Assembly: GCA_018697195.1 (NCBI GenBank)
Contig: CM031879.1
Span: forward strand, 31,018,834 to 31,082,833
Origin: Certhia americana
Lineage: Eukaryota > Chordata > Aves > Passeriformes > Certhiidae
Direction of reading: 5' to 3'
Length of the DNA: 64,000 bases
Part shown: piece after piece, positions 13,401-25,162 of the stretch
Numbering within the stretch: position 1 is the stretch's first letter
Layout of the letters: the number at the start of each line of letters is the position of its first letter
Made by a program: the position numbers and the translations under genes
The notes under the pieces: generated by a model
The model's input: only the letters and a program-made list of their open reading frames with translations
Database searches by the model: none
What the model was told of the DNA's origin: nothing

Positions 13401-16400
13401 GCAGCTTTTCAGCAGCCATCAAATGCAGTTTCTTCAAAGCCATGCCTAGGGAAGATGAAAACATCAGCAGGATACAGAGGAGCAGGACTGTGGCATCGCA
13501 TGATGCATCATTTGTGCCTCGACCATCACGGGCTCTACCCCACCACTGCATTGTTATCCAGTTTTACATTCCTCTCATAGTATTACTTGTGTTGTGACTG
13601 TGTCACTGGGGAAGACAAACTCTGAAGAGACTACCTGTCAACAGGACAAAGTTCTGTTAAAAGATTAAATCTGCTGCAAACATGGGTTTTTGTTCACCAG
13701 ATCAATCACCCAGTAGTTTAACTCTAGTTGCCTCATCACACCTTATTAATTAATTCAGTGCCAAAAGAAAGCGGACGTTTGTGTTTACAGAGAAATAATT
13801 GTTAGCACAAAAATATTTGTAAGCTAGATAAATACTGCTGCAAAGCTGAAGATTAACAAGCCTGGATGGATCACCCACAAAAACTGTTGGCTTTTGGGTC
13901 CCAACCTGCAAGCTCTAACCCATTTTTTTCCATGAAAATGGCTTTTTGTTGTAATAGCATATTTTCCTAATGTAGGTTACAGACTTTAAATTAAATGCAC
14001 TCACTCTCTCTTCTCACTCTCTCTTCTCACTCTCTCTTCACACATGCATTCATGTGTTTGTGCTCTGGACAATTCCTTTTAAAAAATATTATTTACACCA
14101 GATATGAGAATAGGTGAGAATTTTTCAGTTTGTTTATTGAACTTCATGAGAGTCACTGATTGACATGTGGTGGATAACAAAAACCCTTCTAGTAAAGGAT
14201 CTGGAGTATTTTGGGAGTTTAATGTGATTGATTCATTGATTATAAGCTGGATGCATCACTGCCAGTTGGAGGTAGAGAGAAAGGGAGGTGCCGCATTGCT
14301 GCTGTATTGATCAGACACGTGGTACTTACTTGGTTCTCTCTGTTAGGACATGGAAGAAGCAGATTCTGTAAATGCTAAGGGGTTTTATTTCATGTTGAAA
14401 ATCTGATTAGTTTTATGCTAAAATGTTGTATACATACGTAAAACCAATCTGCCTACGCCACAGGAATTACAGGGTCATTGAAACATAATCCAGAGGTTAT
14501 GATCAAAACCAAAAGGATTTATTTTACTTACTGTTGCTATAATGTTAAACTGCAAGTGACTCTCTCCATGCCTACTGGAGAAAACCCATCTGTAGGGGCT
14601 GTGTCAGTAGTGCTAGAAATGTTCATTACAATTTAGAAAACAACAAGACTTTAAAAATGGAAAATTAAATTATGTCTGCAGAGGTAAAATGCAGGAGTAG
14701 ATTGGGGGTAAAAAGACTAGCACATATAAATGAGCATATAAGTACTTCATAGCTGCTTTATTTTAAGCATATAAATCGTTGTGGATTTTTCCCTTAAGTT
14801 TACAGGTGTTTATATATTTCAGTTGATCACTGGAAAGCAAAGCAGGAAAGAACAGGAGCTGTATTTTATTGTGGTGTTTTCAGGGTTTTTTAAATATACA
14901 CAAATTATGCTGATAATGGAAAAATATAAGTGTTTCCTTTCTCCTAGATCTGGAAATGAAATTTAATTTGTGAAATTCAGAACATTCATGCTCAAGCTGA
15001 GGCACAAAAAAAAATCCATCTGTAATTTTGCTGCAGACAAACCTTTATACCTGAAAATGTCTCTGCAGTAAAGATTCAAAGGACATTGTTCATGTTTTAC
15101 TGAAACAGCTGTTAGCATATTTCCTTTACCTTCAAATTAATGGAGTTTTTTTATTCTTGTTTGAGTCTTATGGTAAAGAGTGACTGGATCTGTTTGCAAA
15201 GGAAGTAAACATTTCCTGAGGAAGTTAGACAGATGGATTTCTCCTAGGAAAACATACATAAAATTAGTATCATACTCTTCATAGATATCTCATAAGCTTA
15301 GGATAAAACTTTAGTTGGTATTTCTGCTGATAACAAAACTTACAAGGACATGTCAGACTGTAAGTTGTTGTGTTCCCAACGCATTTGCTTTCTCAATTTT
15401 CGTGCTCTTCAGTAGCACATGCTGTGATCGACACTTTGCCACATTCTGTTTTGTCAACACCTTGCAACAGTTCTTTGCTTTTGCTCCTCCCAGTCAGAGA
15501 ACTGTTGTCCTGAGGACAAGACTTTGCAATTGCAAAACAACTCTATTCTCTGATGGGATGTAGAAGAAGATAAAGAAATAGGGAGATAGCATCTTCATAG
15601 GGAGTTCAAGGACATACCTTATTCCCAGCAGACAGGGTACACCTGGGAAAATTGAGGAAATACAGAGCAGAGCAACAGCAACTCCCCTAGACAAGTGCAG
15701 GGGGTGGTGTCCCCTCCTTTCCTTTACTCCTTGTGCCTTGAGGCCTAAAGGGCAGCCCAGGCCCAATTCACCTCTCTAGGGAGGTTAAGTCTACATTTGG
15801 CTCTCCAATCCCTAAACTAAAACTAACATTTACGTTTCTTCTGCCCTTTCTGCGCTCCCAAGCAGCAGAAGTTTTTCTCACAGTTCTTCAGTTTGTCCTA
15901 ATTTTTCACTTCCATAGCACTGCCTGATTCACTAGAGACGATAGCTGGTGAGATCCTGTATGCTGTCAAATACTTCATGGTATTTTAGCTGAATGCCCGC
16001 AGGTATGGACAGAGCAGTGCAATTACACTTCCCTCCAAGCTGTCAATTTCACTGTTAGACATTCAGTACCACACAGAATTTGAGTTACAAATCCCAAATT
16101 TAGCTTTCATTGCCTTATCTTTTTGGAAATACTCATCTGTCATTCAGTAACCTTGATATTAAATAGCTTAACTTTCCGAAATGCATTTATGTCTAGGAGT
16201 AACTGTCACAGTACTTTGGTTTTCACTATTAAAGCTTGACTTGTAACAAGGTGGATTACTATTTAAGTGCAATCTCAGTACTGTTTGCTCTAGGAAAGTT
16301 ATCTGTGTGTATAAAGAAACAAAAACATTCGTTTCACAGTAGAAAAACCTGTCTGAACTCATTTTGTGTCCTTTTCACAAAATCCATGTGAAGTCTACTG

Positions 16401-19400
16401 GGCACCCCTCCCTGAGGAGGTGGGATTTGTTACCCAGACAATCTGATGTACGTGTCGCAAAAGTCACATCCATTATGGGTACATTAACAATTCATACAGC
16501 TGGTTCCAGTGGGACAACATCATTCAGACCTCTGAGAAAGTATGTGAGTCTTGCAGGTGATAGAAGGACACAATAAACAGGATTCTCATCACGCACCACA
16601 CTTAGATGAGCATAATTCCACTGAGTAAAATAGACCTATTTCTAGTTTGGTCCACTAATTTGTAAATAAAAAGACCTGTATACTCAATTGTGGGATACTG
16701 TATGCTCTGTTTAAGTTAGTAGAGAAACAGGAAATTCTATAGCTAATCAGTGTAGGGGTTTGTCCATCAATCCAGTACTCAGAAGCATTACCAGTTAACT
16801 GTGGAGAATGTGCAGGAAAATATGTGCAGGAAATTTGGGATTTTATGGCTTACTGTAAGACTTTCTTGTTTAGCTGACTTAATGTTTTTATTTTTTTTTA
16901 AGTATTACCTGTTAGTGAGTGACTGACTCTCCAAAGCCTGTGGGGTTTTATTTCTGAATTCTTGACCAACTCTACCATAACCCATAAATTAGCTGTAATC
17001 TGAGAAGTGTTCATACAAATGTCTGCTCCTTTTCAATCCTACCTGACGCCAGTATTTCCTTCTTACAACAAATTCCACAAGCAATGCACATAATAGGAGA
17101 ACTGTGTTCTTCTGTCAGTGTCACATTATTGCCATTTCATATTGCCTTTAAAGACAGTGCAAGACAAACAGGCATGTTTGGTTTTACTTCTTTTCATTTT
17201 CTGTGCCTTACAGTTGCTTTGTGGCATATGCATTTTCTGTTAGAGAGAGAGTGTTGGAATGACAACAGGGTAGTATATCATAATATCACACCACTATTAG
17301 AGGTTTCCCAGGTTTCCAGAACGTTTCTTTCTCTGTCAACTTTGTATTTTTTCTGCTTGAAAACATAAAACCAAGAAACCCTTCAGCACCACCCACGAGG
17401 GAATGCTGGTGAACAAGACATTTGTAGGGGCCCTGATGTTTGTTACAAATTCTCATCAGGCTGAACAAAGACATTGGACAGATATCAGGAAACTCTTATG
17501 TTTTATTGTACAGTCACCATAACTTCAGCCACCAGTCCAATATTTAGATTCTAAAACTATTGGCTAACACACCCTTAAGTTTCTTACAATAGATTTTCAC
17601 AAGAGTGGAAGTGAACAAGCCCTTAATTTTGTACAGTACACTTCAGTAAGTTCTCAATTCCCGCAACACACAACCAAAGGTGCTGACTCACAAGTCACAG
17701 TACATTTGATATTCAAAGGTGCTGGCTCTTCCCTCCCACAACAAACTTCAAAGCAGAGTATGGGGTAGAATATGATAGCTGTGCTTTGCTCAGGCAATGC
17801 AAGGGAAGAGAAAAATAATAACACCAGTGATTAGATCCTGCATTGTTGGTACCATGTCAAGGGTCTAGAGCAGGGGCTGCGAGACAAAAAAAGCAAAAGA
17901 GAGAAAGAGAGGAAAAGGACAAAGACCAAAAAAGAGAACGTGGTCCTCTACAGCCATCCAGTAGGGATGCATTTTCAGGAATGAATACTGTTATGGCTAG
18001 GTTCTTATTTGTATTTACATAATTGAAATAATTTCTGCCACCATTACTTTTGTGTTTGTAACAGTGAATTCCCCATATCACTGTATTCCATCTCTCTGAA
18101 GTTTCTGAGTTAGTAACTTTTAAACACACTGCAGTTTGTCACTGACAGGAGCACTTAACATGACTGCAGAAGCAGCAAACCACAATACAGTCTTCCGCAG
18201 GTTGGGCAAGTTATTTAAAGAATGAGCTGCAAACTATAACCTCAATAAAGGTGCTGTCATTATGTTTTCACACTGTAGAACGAAGTTAATTTTAAAAAGG
18301 CATTCCTGTGCAAAATGTTGTCATAAAGGGACAGTGACTTTCATTACCAGCCTGGTTCTTTGGGGAATTACAACCTCAGCAATTTTAATTTGCACCAGAC
18401 AGAAAGTTGCTACGCTAGTAGTTAGCCCAGATGTTAATTTCCATCTAAATATTGCTCTAATTATGTAAAGAAATTAGTCATTTGAGGGACTCTTGAGTTA
18501 CTGGAATCATCGGAGTATGTGATTTTTAGACCTGTATTTTGCAGTTTTTTCTTCATGTTTTGAGACTTCAGTGACTAAATTTAATCTGTTAGAGCTCAGG
18601 TGTTTTAGGTTTTATGCAGATGAAATAAGAGCTTGTTAAAAATCACTGCTTTTTGCTGGATGCCTGGGCACAGCTCTGGCCATACCCTTTGCTGAAATTA
18701 GTAGATCTCTATTGCAGCACGGGTTATGGGATGAAGCCCATTTCCAGCCTAAAGCTGAATTTACTGGCATTCTGACAGAGGATTAGCCAGGACTGCTGTA
18801 GCCAGTGTTTGGCTTCAGAAAACACCAGCCTCCCCTGCAGAAACCAGGGCAGCTCGAGATTCTGAAGCAGGCAGAGCTGCTTTAAGCAACTTGAGGCCAC
18901 ACAGGGACTGTCCCTGTGGTCTGGAGCCGTCTTGTCTTGCTCCAAAAGGGCATTAAGGAAGTGGATTATAAAGCAGGAGGCTTGGTGCTCTGTAAAACAC
19001 TAGGTTTCAGTAGGTCTGCAGGCTCATCACGTAAAAGACAGAAATTCCATGGCCCAGTTAGGCAGGGTGTCCCTCCTCATGCACAGGCTAATCTTGTCTT
19101 CCTTCCTTTGCCACTGCAGATGGTAAAAGCAGTCCTATTTACTTTTCCCTTATCACGCTGGTTCCTTGGGCCTTTGATTATTCATCTGAGTTTGTTCTTT
19201 TTATTTTCAGAAGTCTTTATTGCCTGGCCTCCATCCCACTCTCCAGCCATGCAGGAGCCCTTCCAGCAGGAGGCAGAGGCCTCTCTCCCAAAGGCAGTTG
19301 TAACATTTGAGTATGCTGTTGTTTTCTGCAGCTCCTGAAGCAACCAAGGTGTTTCACACCTGCGACACAGATTAATTACAGTTCTTTGTAAGGGTCACAG

Positions 19401-22400
19401 TGTAACCACTGCCTTAAGTCTGCCTTCCTTCAGCTGATCTCTGTCAGAATGAGCACTGAGAAAACGCAAAAAATGGGATTTATGTAACCAGAATGACCAA
19501 TACGGAATCTGATATTTGTTTTTCTTCCCACCCAGAGTGCGAGCCCATAGAAGCTATTGCCAAGTTTGACTATGTTGGAAGATCTGCACGAGAACTCTCT
19601 TTCAAGAAAGGAGCTTCCCTTCTGCTCTATCACCGAGCATCTGAAGACTGGTGGGAAGGAAGGCACAATGGAATTGATGGCCTTGTCCCTCACCAGTACA
19701 TAGTGGTGCAGGATATGTAAGCAGTGTCTGGTGTGACTGGGTTCTTGGAGGGGTGTAAAGTCTCAGGCACTTTGTAGTGTTTTCCAAATGGGTCAGTGGT
19801 TTGAACGGTCAGATAGATGAAACACTTGCCTTCCATGCAGGATACTTGTCTTTACTGCCCTGAATTGAAAGCTCCATCAAAAGCTACTACTAGGCTAAGC
19901 TACTTCTATGGATCTGTTCCCAGTAGAGACAGATTCTTCTGCACCTATTTTAATGTGACTATCTCTTTGTAGCAGTTGCTGACTTTTAACTTCAGAATAG
20001 CAGGAGCTGGGGAAATGCAGCCCTGAACTCTTGTTTTGCAGTGTTCGGCATGTGCTTTGCCAAGGATGACAAAGCTCTTTACAGAAAGGTTACATACACT
20101 CAAAGTGTAAAGAGCTCGGTAAACAGAAGGATTATAAACAGTTTTGGGAGATGTGCAGGGGCTGCAGTGCATTTATAACATGCCTGCTTTTCTTAAGGGG
20201 ATTAAAATCTGAGAGTGCCAAGGTGCTCTGTCACAACTTCACTCACTGACTTCTCATCTCACCACCTGTGTTCTGTTCAGGGATGATACTTTTTCAGATA
20301 CACTGAGCCAAAAAGCAGACAGTGAGGCCAGCAGTGGACCCATAACTGAGGACAAGTCATCATCAAAGGATATGAACTCTCCTACTGACCGTCACTCAGA
20401 TGTGTATTTAGGAAGGTAAGCTTCAGCATAACAGTTTTCAGTAGTCCTGCTCACAGCTCAGCTAACTCAGTAATTACTCCTCCACATGCTTATGCTGGGT
20501 CACTACAACTTGTTCTACCACCACTTCTCCACTGGTGCAGGCAAAGAAAGAGATCGGAACCTCCACCTCCCCTAAGACGCCCAGGCAGGAGCAGTGACGG
20601 CCACTGCCCAGTACACCCACCTCACCCTCTCTCCAACTCGGCCATGGAGCTGGGCTCCCCCAACCTGGCAACTCACTGCAGTCCCAGAGCCCTCCTTCAG
20701 AACCGCAACCTCAACGCCGACAGCCCTGAGCGGCGGCGCAGGCCTGGCCACGGCAGCCTCACCAACATCAGCAGGCACGATTCGCTGAAGAAGATTGATA
20801 GCCCTCCCATTAGAAGGTCTACATCTTCTGGTCAGTACACAGGTTTCAATGACCATAAACCACTGGACCCAGAGTCAATAGCTCAGGTTTGTGTCTTTTT
20901 TATTTATGTCTGATTTTCGGAGCAGCAAGTCTCATTGAATAGCACAGCACAGAGCACATGTACTGGAGGGAAGGTGTGTGCAAGGGAATATCCTACTTGG
21001 CTTTCCAAACAGGGTGTGTGTGAAAGAAGATGCATTAAGCAATCCTGATAGAAGAAGCGCAAAGGGGAGTAAACATTGCAGAAGCAATTAAAAGAAATTA
21101 TTTCGCATTACACTGTAATGAAATTTCTTCTGCCATACCGAACACTAGGACAGTATTACAACAGCTACATGGATCACTGTGCTCTGTTGAAGGCTGGCCT
21201 ATTCTGACCTGCATGTAATTAGTGTTCAGTTATGTCTCAGTATTGTGGTAAGCAGAAAAGTGCTCTGACTGGCTGGTAGTGACCATGGCCATTCAAAGCA
21301 GAAATTTACAGTCCAGTCTTGTGGATTTTATAGTTTTCATATAGTTCATACTATGTGTTGCTTTGATGCATGTAGTAGAACTCGATGTGCAAGATGTTGC
21401 AGCTGCATAAATAGTGGGCCATTTTATGCCTGTATGAAGAGGCACCGATCTCACTCCTGGCAGTGAAGAGGTGAAGAGAATGGAGTAGGAAGCACTCTGA
21501 TATCAAATTGGCCTGTTGTACTAAGCTGGCAACAGCTCTTGAGTAAATAGATGCTCTGTCTTCAGAACTAACATTTTGTCTAGGTAGGATAACTTGATTG
21601 CTAGGGGCACCCTGAGGGTGCTCTATGCTTGCAAATGCATTTTACAATAACACTGGCACTCATGTTTTAAAATTTAATGTACTGATAATGCTTGCTTTCA
21701 AAGCATCTGCTTCCAGTGAGGAATAGAAGGGACTGGCATGCTTAGGTCATAACCCATGTATCAGAGTTAGAAAGTGCAGTGTTTTATTTTATTCTAAGCT
21801 ATTCATTTACTTTCCTGGAACAGCGCTGTTTGGCTTAAGATACCTTTTTTATGCCTAGACTGGTGATCATTTGACTGCGAGGGAACCCAAACTTTGAACT
21901 ATATGAAAGTCAGTGTGAGCAGGCAGGGAACACAAGGTATTTTAAGCTTAGTTGTATCTCAATACCACTGAAGAGCAGTAAACTAGTATGTTGGTGTGTT
22001 CTTTTAGCCTTCAGGCTTGAAATCCTGATGAAGAAAATAGTTTTTCTTAGGTATGCATATTGATCAATATCTTACAGGTTTTTTGTGTTTAAGCTTTAAC
22101 TCGGTGAAAAAAGAGGAGAGAAGAACTGATAGGCACACAGACTTTATTTCCTTAGAAAACTAGGGTTTGTAATCATATGAGGGAATACAGACCCTGAACA
22201 CCTGATGATGATGAGCGGAGCTGTTAGCTAAGAGAGAGCAAATGGACTAAAATCTTTACAGTTGTCAGTACCCAAGAGATGACTGAAATCTTCACCACTA
22301 AAACACTGCTAAGCAATTGTCCTGACAAGCACTTCATAAATGGCTTGCAGATTTTGGTGTAACACCTTTTTTTGATTCTCTCATATGAACATGGTTAAAG

Positions 22401-22982
22401 ATTTGTAATGTGCACCCAAAACCTCTGTGCTGTCAATCATAATGTCTGTAAAATAAATCTGATGGAAATTGATTTTAGCACTATCATAACTGTTAGAGGA
22501 TGGTTGGTGAATTAATTCATGCATTTCCTTCCCCCTCCCCTTGCTCCTCTGGCCTTCAGTAGCAAGGCAAATGACATGCTGCTCTCTCTTGTGCTCTGAC
22601 CTAGGACATCGAGGAGACGATGAACACAGCACTGAACGAGCTCCGTGAGCTGGAGCGGCAGAGCTCGGCCAAACATGCCCCTGATGTCGTGTTGGACACC
22701 TTGGAGCAGATGAAAAACACCCCCACCCCTGCCACCTCGACAGAGTCGCTCAGCCCTCTCCACAGCGTTGTTCTAAGGAGCTCTGAGCCTCAGATCCGCC
22801 GTAGCACTAGTTCTTCCAGTGACACCATGAGTACTTTCAAGCCCATGGTGGCCCCTAGAATGGGAGTGCAGCTGAAACCTCCTGCTCTTAGGCCAAAACC
22901 TATTGTTCTTCCAAAAACAAATCCTAGCATAGGGCCTTCTCCTCCTTCCCAGGGTCCAGCTGACAAATCTTGCACAATGTAG
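7367..22982 (+). CDS. SRGAP1: SLIT-ROBO Rho GTPase-activating protein 1, 3' part of gene
   Basis: Coding exons: 7367-7472, 10728-10952, 11655-11734, 19536-19716, 20281-20415, 20541-20886, 22605-22982. All junctions are GT-AG and all phases agree, giving about 482 residues plus a split first codon. This corresponds to roughly residue 603 onward of a ~1085-residue family member. Domains in order: C-terminal half of RhoGAP (including [10 protein letters not shown]), linker, SH3 (AKFDYVG, EDWWEG), then a Ser/Pro-rich tail ending DKSCTM. The F-BAR domain and the catalytic arginine finger lie upstream of the window. srGAP1 is known to bind ROBO receptors through its SH3 domain and to stimulate GTP hydrolysis on Cdc42 and RhoA at the membrane. 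The tail sequence ([19 protein letters not shown]) fits SRGAP1 rather than SRGAP2 or SRGAP3, and the neighbour KICS2 supports this. Confidence 0.96.
8840..9600 (-). mobile_element. Degraded CR1 LINE fragment
   Basis: The plus strand carries the reverse complement of a CR1-like 3' region. The clearest part is at 9495-9580, where text about a short target followed by a run resembling the CR1 segment 'aatgaagatgttaaacag...ccctgagg' is visible (gagatgttaaacagtaccagcc). The remainder is diverged. The ends are approximate and the copy is old; no intact ORF remains. Confidence 0.6.
10363..10413. repeat. AT-rich inverted repeat
   Basis: Left arm aaatatatataaagtatat and right arm atatactttatatattt are near-perfect reverse complements around a TA-rich centre. 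It could extrude as a cruciform or form an RNA hairpin in the SRGAP1 pre-mRNA. It is more likely a decayed TA microsatellite than a functional site. Confidence 0.8.
10728..10952 (+). CDS. SRGAP1: SRGAP1 exon, end of RhoGAP domain
   Basis: The acceptor is ttataacag ending at 10727 and the donor is gtaagt at 10953. The exon encodes [19 protein letters not shown] and on to EKCMAGDDY plus a split Cys codon (TG/T). The [10 protein letters not shown] block holds the conserved RhoGAP asparagine that contacts the GTPase. The helix [16 protein letters not shown] closes the domain. The sequence is nearly identical to mammalian SRGAP1 as recalled. Confidence 0.96.
10953..11654 (+). other. SRGAP1: SRGAP1 intron occupied largely by an ERV solo LTR
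   Basis: A 702-base intron. About half of it is an antisense endogenous retroviral LTR (see 11210-11580). Apart from the LTR, only splice signals and short AT-rich sequence are visible. Confidence 0.85.
11210..11580 (-). mobile_element. Solo LTR of an avian endogenous retrovirus (ERVL-type)
   Basis: Read on the minus strand the region shows the recurring avian LTR order: a segment around a CACGTGG, TATATA, GGGACAAAGC, a run on GGCTGGGCATCCGTCA, TTGTGCATCACTTGTTTTGCATATTCTAAT-like text, the polyadenylation element CTATTAAAC, then CTCTCCCTCATCCCACTGTGGGG. No gag, pol or env sequence is attached, so it is a solo LTR. Ends are approximate. It sits antisense to SRGAP1, about 75 bases before the next coding exon, without disturbing that exon. 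Confidence 0.8.
11655..11734 (+). CDS. SRGAP1: SRGAP1 exon, RhoGAP-SH3 linker
   Basis: The acceptor is gcctccag ending at 11654 and the donor is gtgagt at 11735. The exon encodes [20 protein letters not shown] followed by PHTSED, finishing the split Cys codon from the exon before and giving the first base of a Glu codon completed at 19536. It is an acidic, probably disordered linker between RhoGAP and SH3. The short 80-base exon is confirmed by frame agreement on both sides. Confidence 0.94.
11735..19535 (+). other. SRGAP1: SRGAP1 intron, 7.8 kb
   Basis: The largest complete SRGAP1 intron here. It holds a three-copy 13-base tandem repeat at 14002-14040 and mainly unique AT-rich sequence. No coding exon or recognisable transposon was identified. 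Scattered ORFs (for example 18916-19338 plus) show no domain. Confidence 0.8.
14002..14040. repeat. 13-base tandem repeat, three copies
   Basis: The unit CACTCTCTCTTCT occurs three times in direct succession, the last copy ending in A instead of T. It is a pyrimidine-rich microsatellite-like array inside an SRGAP1 intron. Confidence 0.95.
19536..19716 (+). CDS. SRGAP1: SRGAP1 exon, SH3 domain
   Basis: The acceptor is ttcccacccag ending at 19535 and the donor is gtaagc at 19717. The exon encodes almost exactly one SH3 domain, from [14 protein letters not shown] to [10 protein letters not shown] plus a split Met. Visible SH3 marks are the ALYDY-like AKFDY, the acidic RT-loop region, the EDWWEG tryptophan pair and the VPHQY stretch with the 3-10 helix Pro/Tyr. 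In srGAP proteins this domain binds proline motifs of ROBO receptors and WASP/WAVE-family proteins. Confidence 0.97.
19717..20280 (+). other. SRGAP1: SRGAP1 intron, 564 bases
   Basis: Intron between the SH3 exon and the first tail exon. The sequence is unique and no other element is seen. It ends in the acceptor tgttcag. Confidence 0.9.
20281..20415 (+). CDS. SRGAP1: SRGAP1 exon, post-SH3 tail
   Basis: The exon encodes [20 protein letters not shown] and on to [13 protein letters not shown], with the final Arg split AG/G. The donor is gtaagc at 20416. It is Ser/Asp-rich and probably disordered. The sequence matches SRGAP1 as recalled, with a few substitutions near the end. Confidence 0.95.
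20541..20886 (+). CDS. SRGAP1: SRGAP1 exon, basic Pro/Ser-rich tail
   Basis: The acceptor is actggtgcag ending at 20540 and the donor is gtttgt at 20887; the exon ends in phase 0 after Gln. It encodes [16 protein letters not shown], then a Ser/Pro/Arg-rich region with [20 protein letters not shown] and [10 protein letters not shown], ending PLDPESIAQ. The PPPPLRRP stretch could serve as an SH3 ligand, and RRSTSS resembles a basophilic kinase and 14-3-3 site. GC content rises sharply within this exon relative to its introns. Confidence 0.96.
20887..22604 (+). other. SRGAP1: SRGAP1 intron, 1.7 kb
   Basis: The last intron. It is AT-rich, with no recognised transposon or alternative exon. It ends with a polypyrimidine tract and ctctgacctag at 22604. 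Confidence 0.9.
22605..22982 (+). CDS. SRGAP1: SRGAP1 terminal coding exon
   Basis: This exon encodes 125 residues: a predicted amphipathic coiled segment [20 protein letters not shown], a Ser/Thr-Pro region, a second RRSTSS motif ([10 protein letters not shown]), and the Pro-rich end with [10 protein letters not shown]. It stops at TAG 22980-22982 after DKSCTM. The length and ending agree with vertebrate SRGAP1 as recalled. Confidence 0.97.
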   Translation, partial: DIEETMNTALNELRELERQSSAKHAPDVVLDTLEQMKNTPTPATSTESLSPLHSVVLRSSEPQIRRSTSSSSDTMSTFKPMVAPRMGVQLKPPALRPKPIVLPKTNPSIGPSPPSQGPADKSCTM

Positions 22983-25135
22983 GCAGCTCAGCCACCCACA
23001 GTGCCCAGCTGGGGTGTGCTAGGGAAAAGGATGGATTAACAATAGAAGTCAGGGCTCCGTAACATCATTTGTTCATGTTTGTAACTGGAGAGGCTTTGTT
23101 TTTCAGTGTTTTTGAATGTATTGTCTGAAAGTAGCTACATTAACATGGGCATTTGTATTTTGTATGGTTTCGATTAAACGAAAAACTGGACAATTGTGCA
23201 TAGTTTTAAAAAACAAACATAGACTTACTTGAAAACTTGATGCTGCACCATTTGTAATAAATCCAACACAGATCACAAACGGCTTGCCACGTTGTACCAT
23301 ACTTCACAGTCTTACTGTAGCTATATAATAACAGATCCTGCACAAACTAAAGGGCGGGAGGGAGGGTTTCAGGGAACATGGAGCCTCATTTCTGGGTCAC
23401 CAAACCAAATCTCAAGCAGGTTTGTAAGAACTGAAATTTAGCATGTGAGGATTAAGTGTCTGTGTGGAATGTCTAAGTCATCTGATGCCACATTTCTTAT
23501 ATAAGACACACAAAACAAAAATCACCAAACCCTCACAACTCATAATTGGCACCAAGTTTTAGCTTTCTTGTTGACAGTCTCACTAGAGGCAAGCGCTGGA
23601 TTGAGCTGGAGATCACATTGCTCTCACTGATACAAAGCAGCATTCCAGGACACAGCTAAAGCACATCTCCAGGATAGCATCTAGAAACTCCTTTTGCTGC
23701 CCTCTGTAATAGTGTACCTTTTCCCATGAAGCTAGACCTTCATTTCCTGATACCACGTTTTTTACAGAAGCTAAATTTGTTTGAAGTTCACAGAAGCCGG
23801 GCTCTGGGGAGTGCGTGAACCTGTTGGTCCATTAGGGAGCATGAGGGGCTATTAAAGGGATCAACTACACAGCAATTCAGGAAAGTATCCCCTTGACTTT
23901 ATTGCTCAGTGTCCAATTAAGGACGTGATTTGGATTGCAATAGTCTGAGTTTTGAGCTGACCCAGCTGTGCTGACTGCCTTGCACAGCGCAAACACTCGG
24001 TTGTGCTGACGGCAGCAAGACAGGGACTCTGAAGAGGGACTACCCCCTGCCAGTGGTGCAGGGGTCACTCACAGGACAGGCAGCTGAGTTTATTCTGCAT
24101 AGATTCAAGCCGACTAAAAGTTTTCATAACGCCTTTCCCCTCCACTTCCCCTTTATTTAATGACAGAAATCAGTATCTTTCTTACGTCTGTGTGTGGCGA
24201 CTGTCAACTTTGCTTAGTGCTCTGTTGTTAAACTTCATTAGGCATGAGCTAAACCTACAGCTGTTTTGCACATTGCAACAGTAAGCCATAATGTTATTTC
24301 TGTGAACATATTTTCAAACATCCAATCCATAAAAGAAGTTTCAGTTAATAAAATGGGGGGAAAAATCACTTGTGGTCCACCTGCAGAAGTATGACTGGCT
24401 GTAATTAAGATGCCTTTCCACATATTCTGTAAGATGTCACTTTTGGAAAGCTTGAAATTGTATAACTCAGTATACATAAACAATTTGAGTCTGGGAGGAA
24501 AAGAGTAGTGACAAAATTTGATAGACATAATTGTTGAGGTGACAGGAGTAGCTTCCTGTTGTTATTTAGGAGCAGTTTATTCCTGCTCTGGTTTACACCT
24601 TCTAGAGAAGGTGATGCAATGTGAAGCTGCAGGTGTGAGAAGTACCCCGTGGACTGCCTCTGAGCCCCAAACTCTTGCAGGTATTTTCAGTCCAGTCACA
24701 GACTTCACACGCATCTAGGTTAGGGGCAAAGTCTTAATCCACCACAGTGGGCTGTGCAGCATGGGTCAGCAAACCTCCATCCTTGTCAGCTGTACTGCCT
24801 GGTCCTAATGCCAGGGACAGAACCTAAGCCAGGCCAGCCCCAGCTGCAGACCAGTGCTGGTCTGTAGGGTCTGCTCATTTGTTTGGGACCAGAGATATTT
24901 TGAAGTAGTTCCCCAGTTTACTAGACTCAGTGGAACAAAACTGGAATTTCAGCTTTCATTGACATACAGTTTTTGTCTAGCATTTTTAAATTAACCCACC
25001 TGGCACAATTGAGATGGATACCTGTATCTTTAAATTGCATAGGGAATTTTGTATGTTTAAATAACTGTACTGGACTCCATAATGCTTTTATTAGAAATCG
25101 TTTAGCAAAAGAAAATATTAGAAACAGTGCATTTA

Positions 25136-25162
25136 GTGAATGCATCCACTTAGTGCATTCAC
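25136..25162 (+). repeat. Perfect inverted repeat in SRGAP1 3'UTR
   Basis: GTGAATGCA (25136-25144) and TGCATTCAC (25154-25162) form a 9-base stem with a 9-base loop. An upstream partial copy of the stem sequence (agtgcattta) lies directly before it. Confidence 0.9.
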
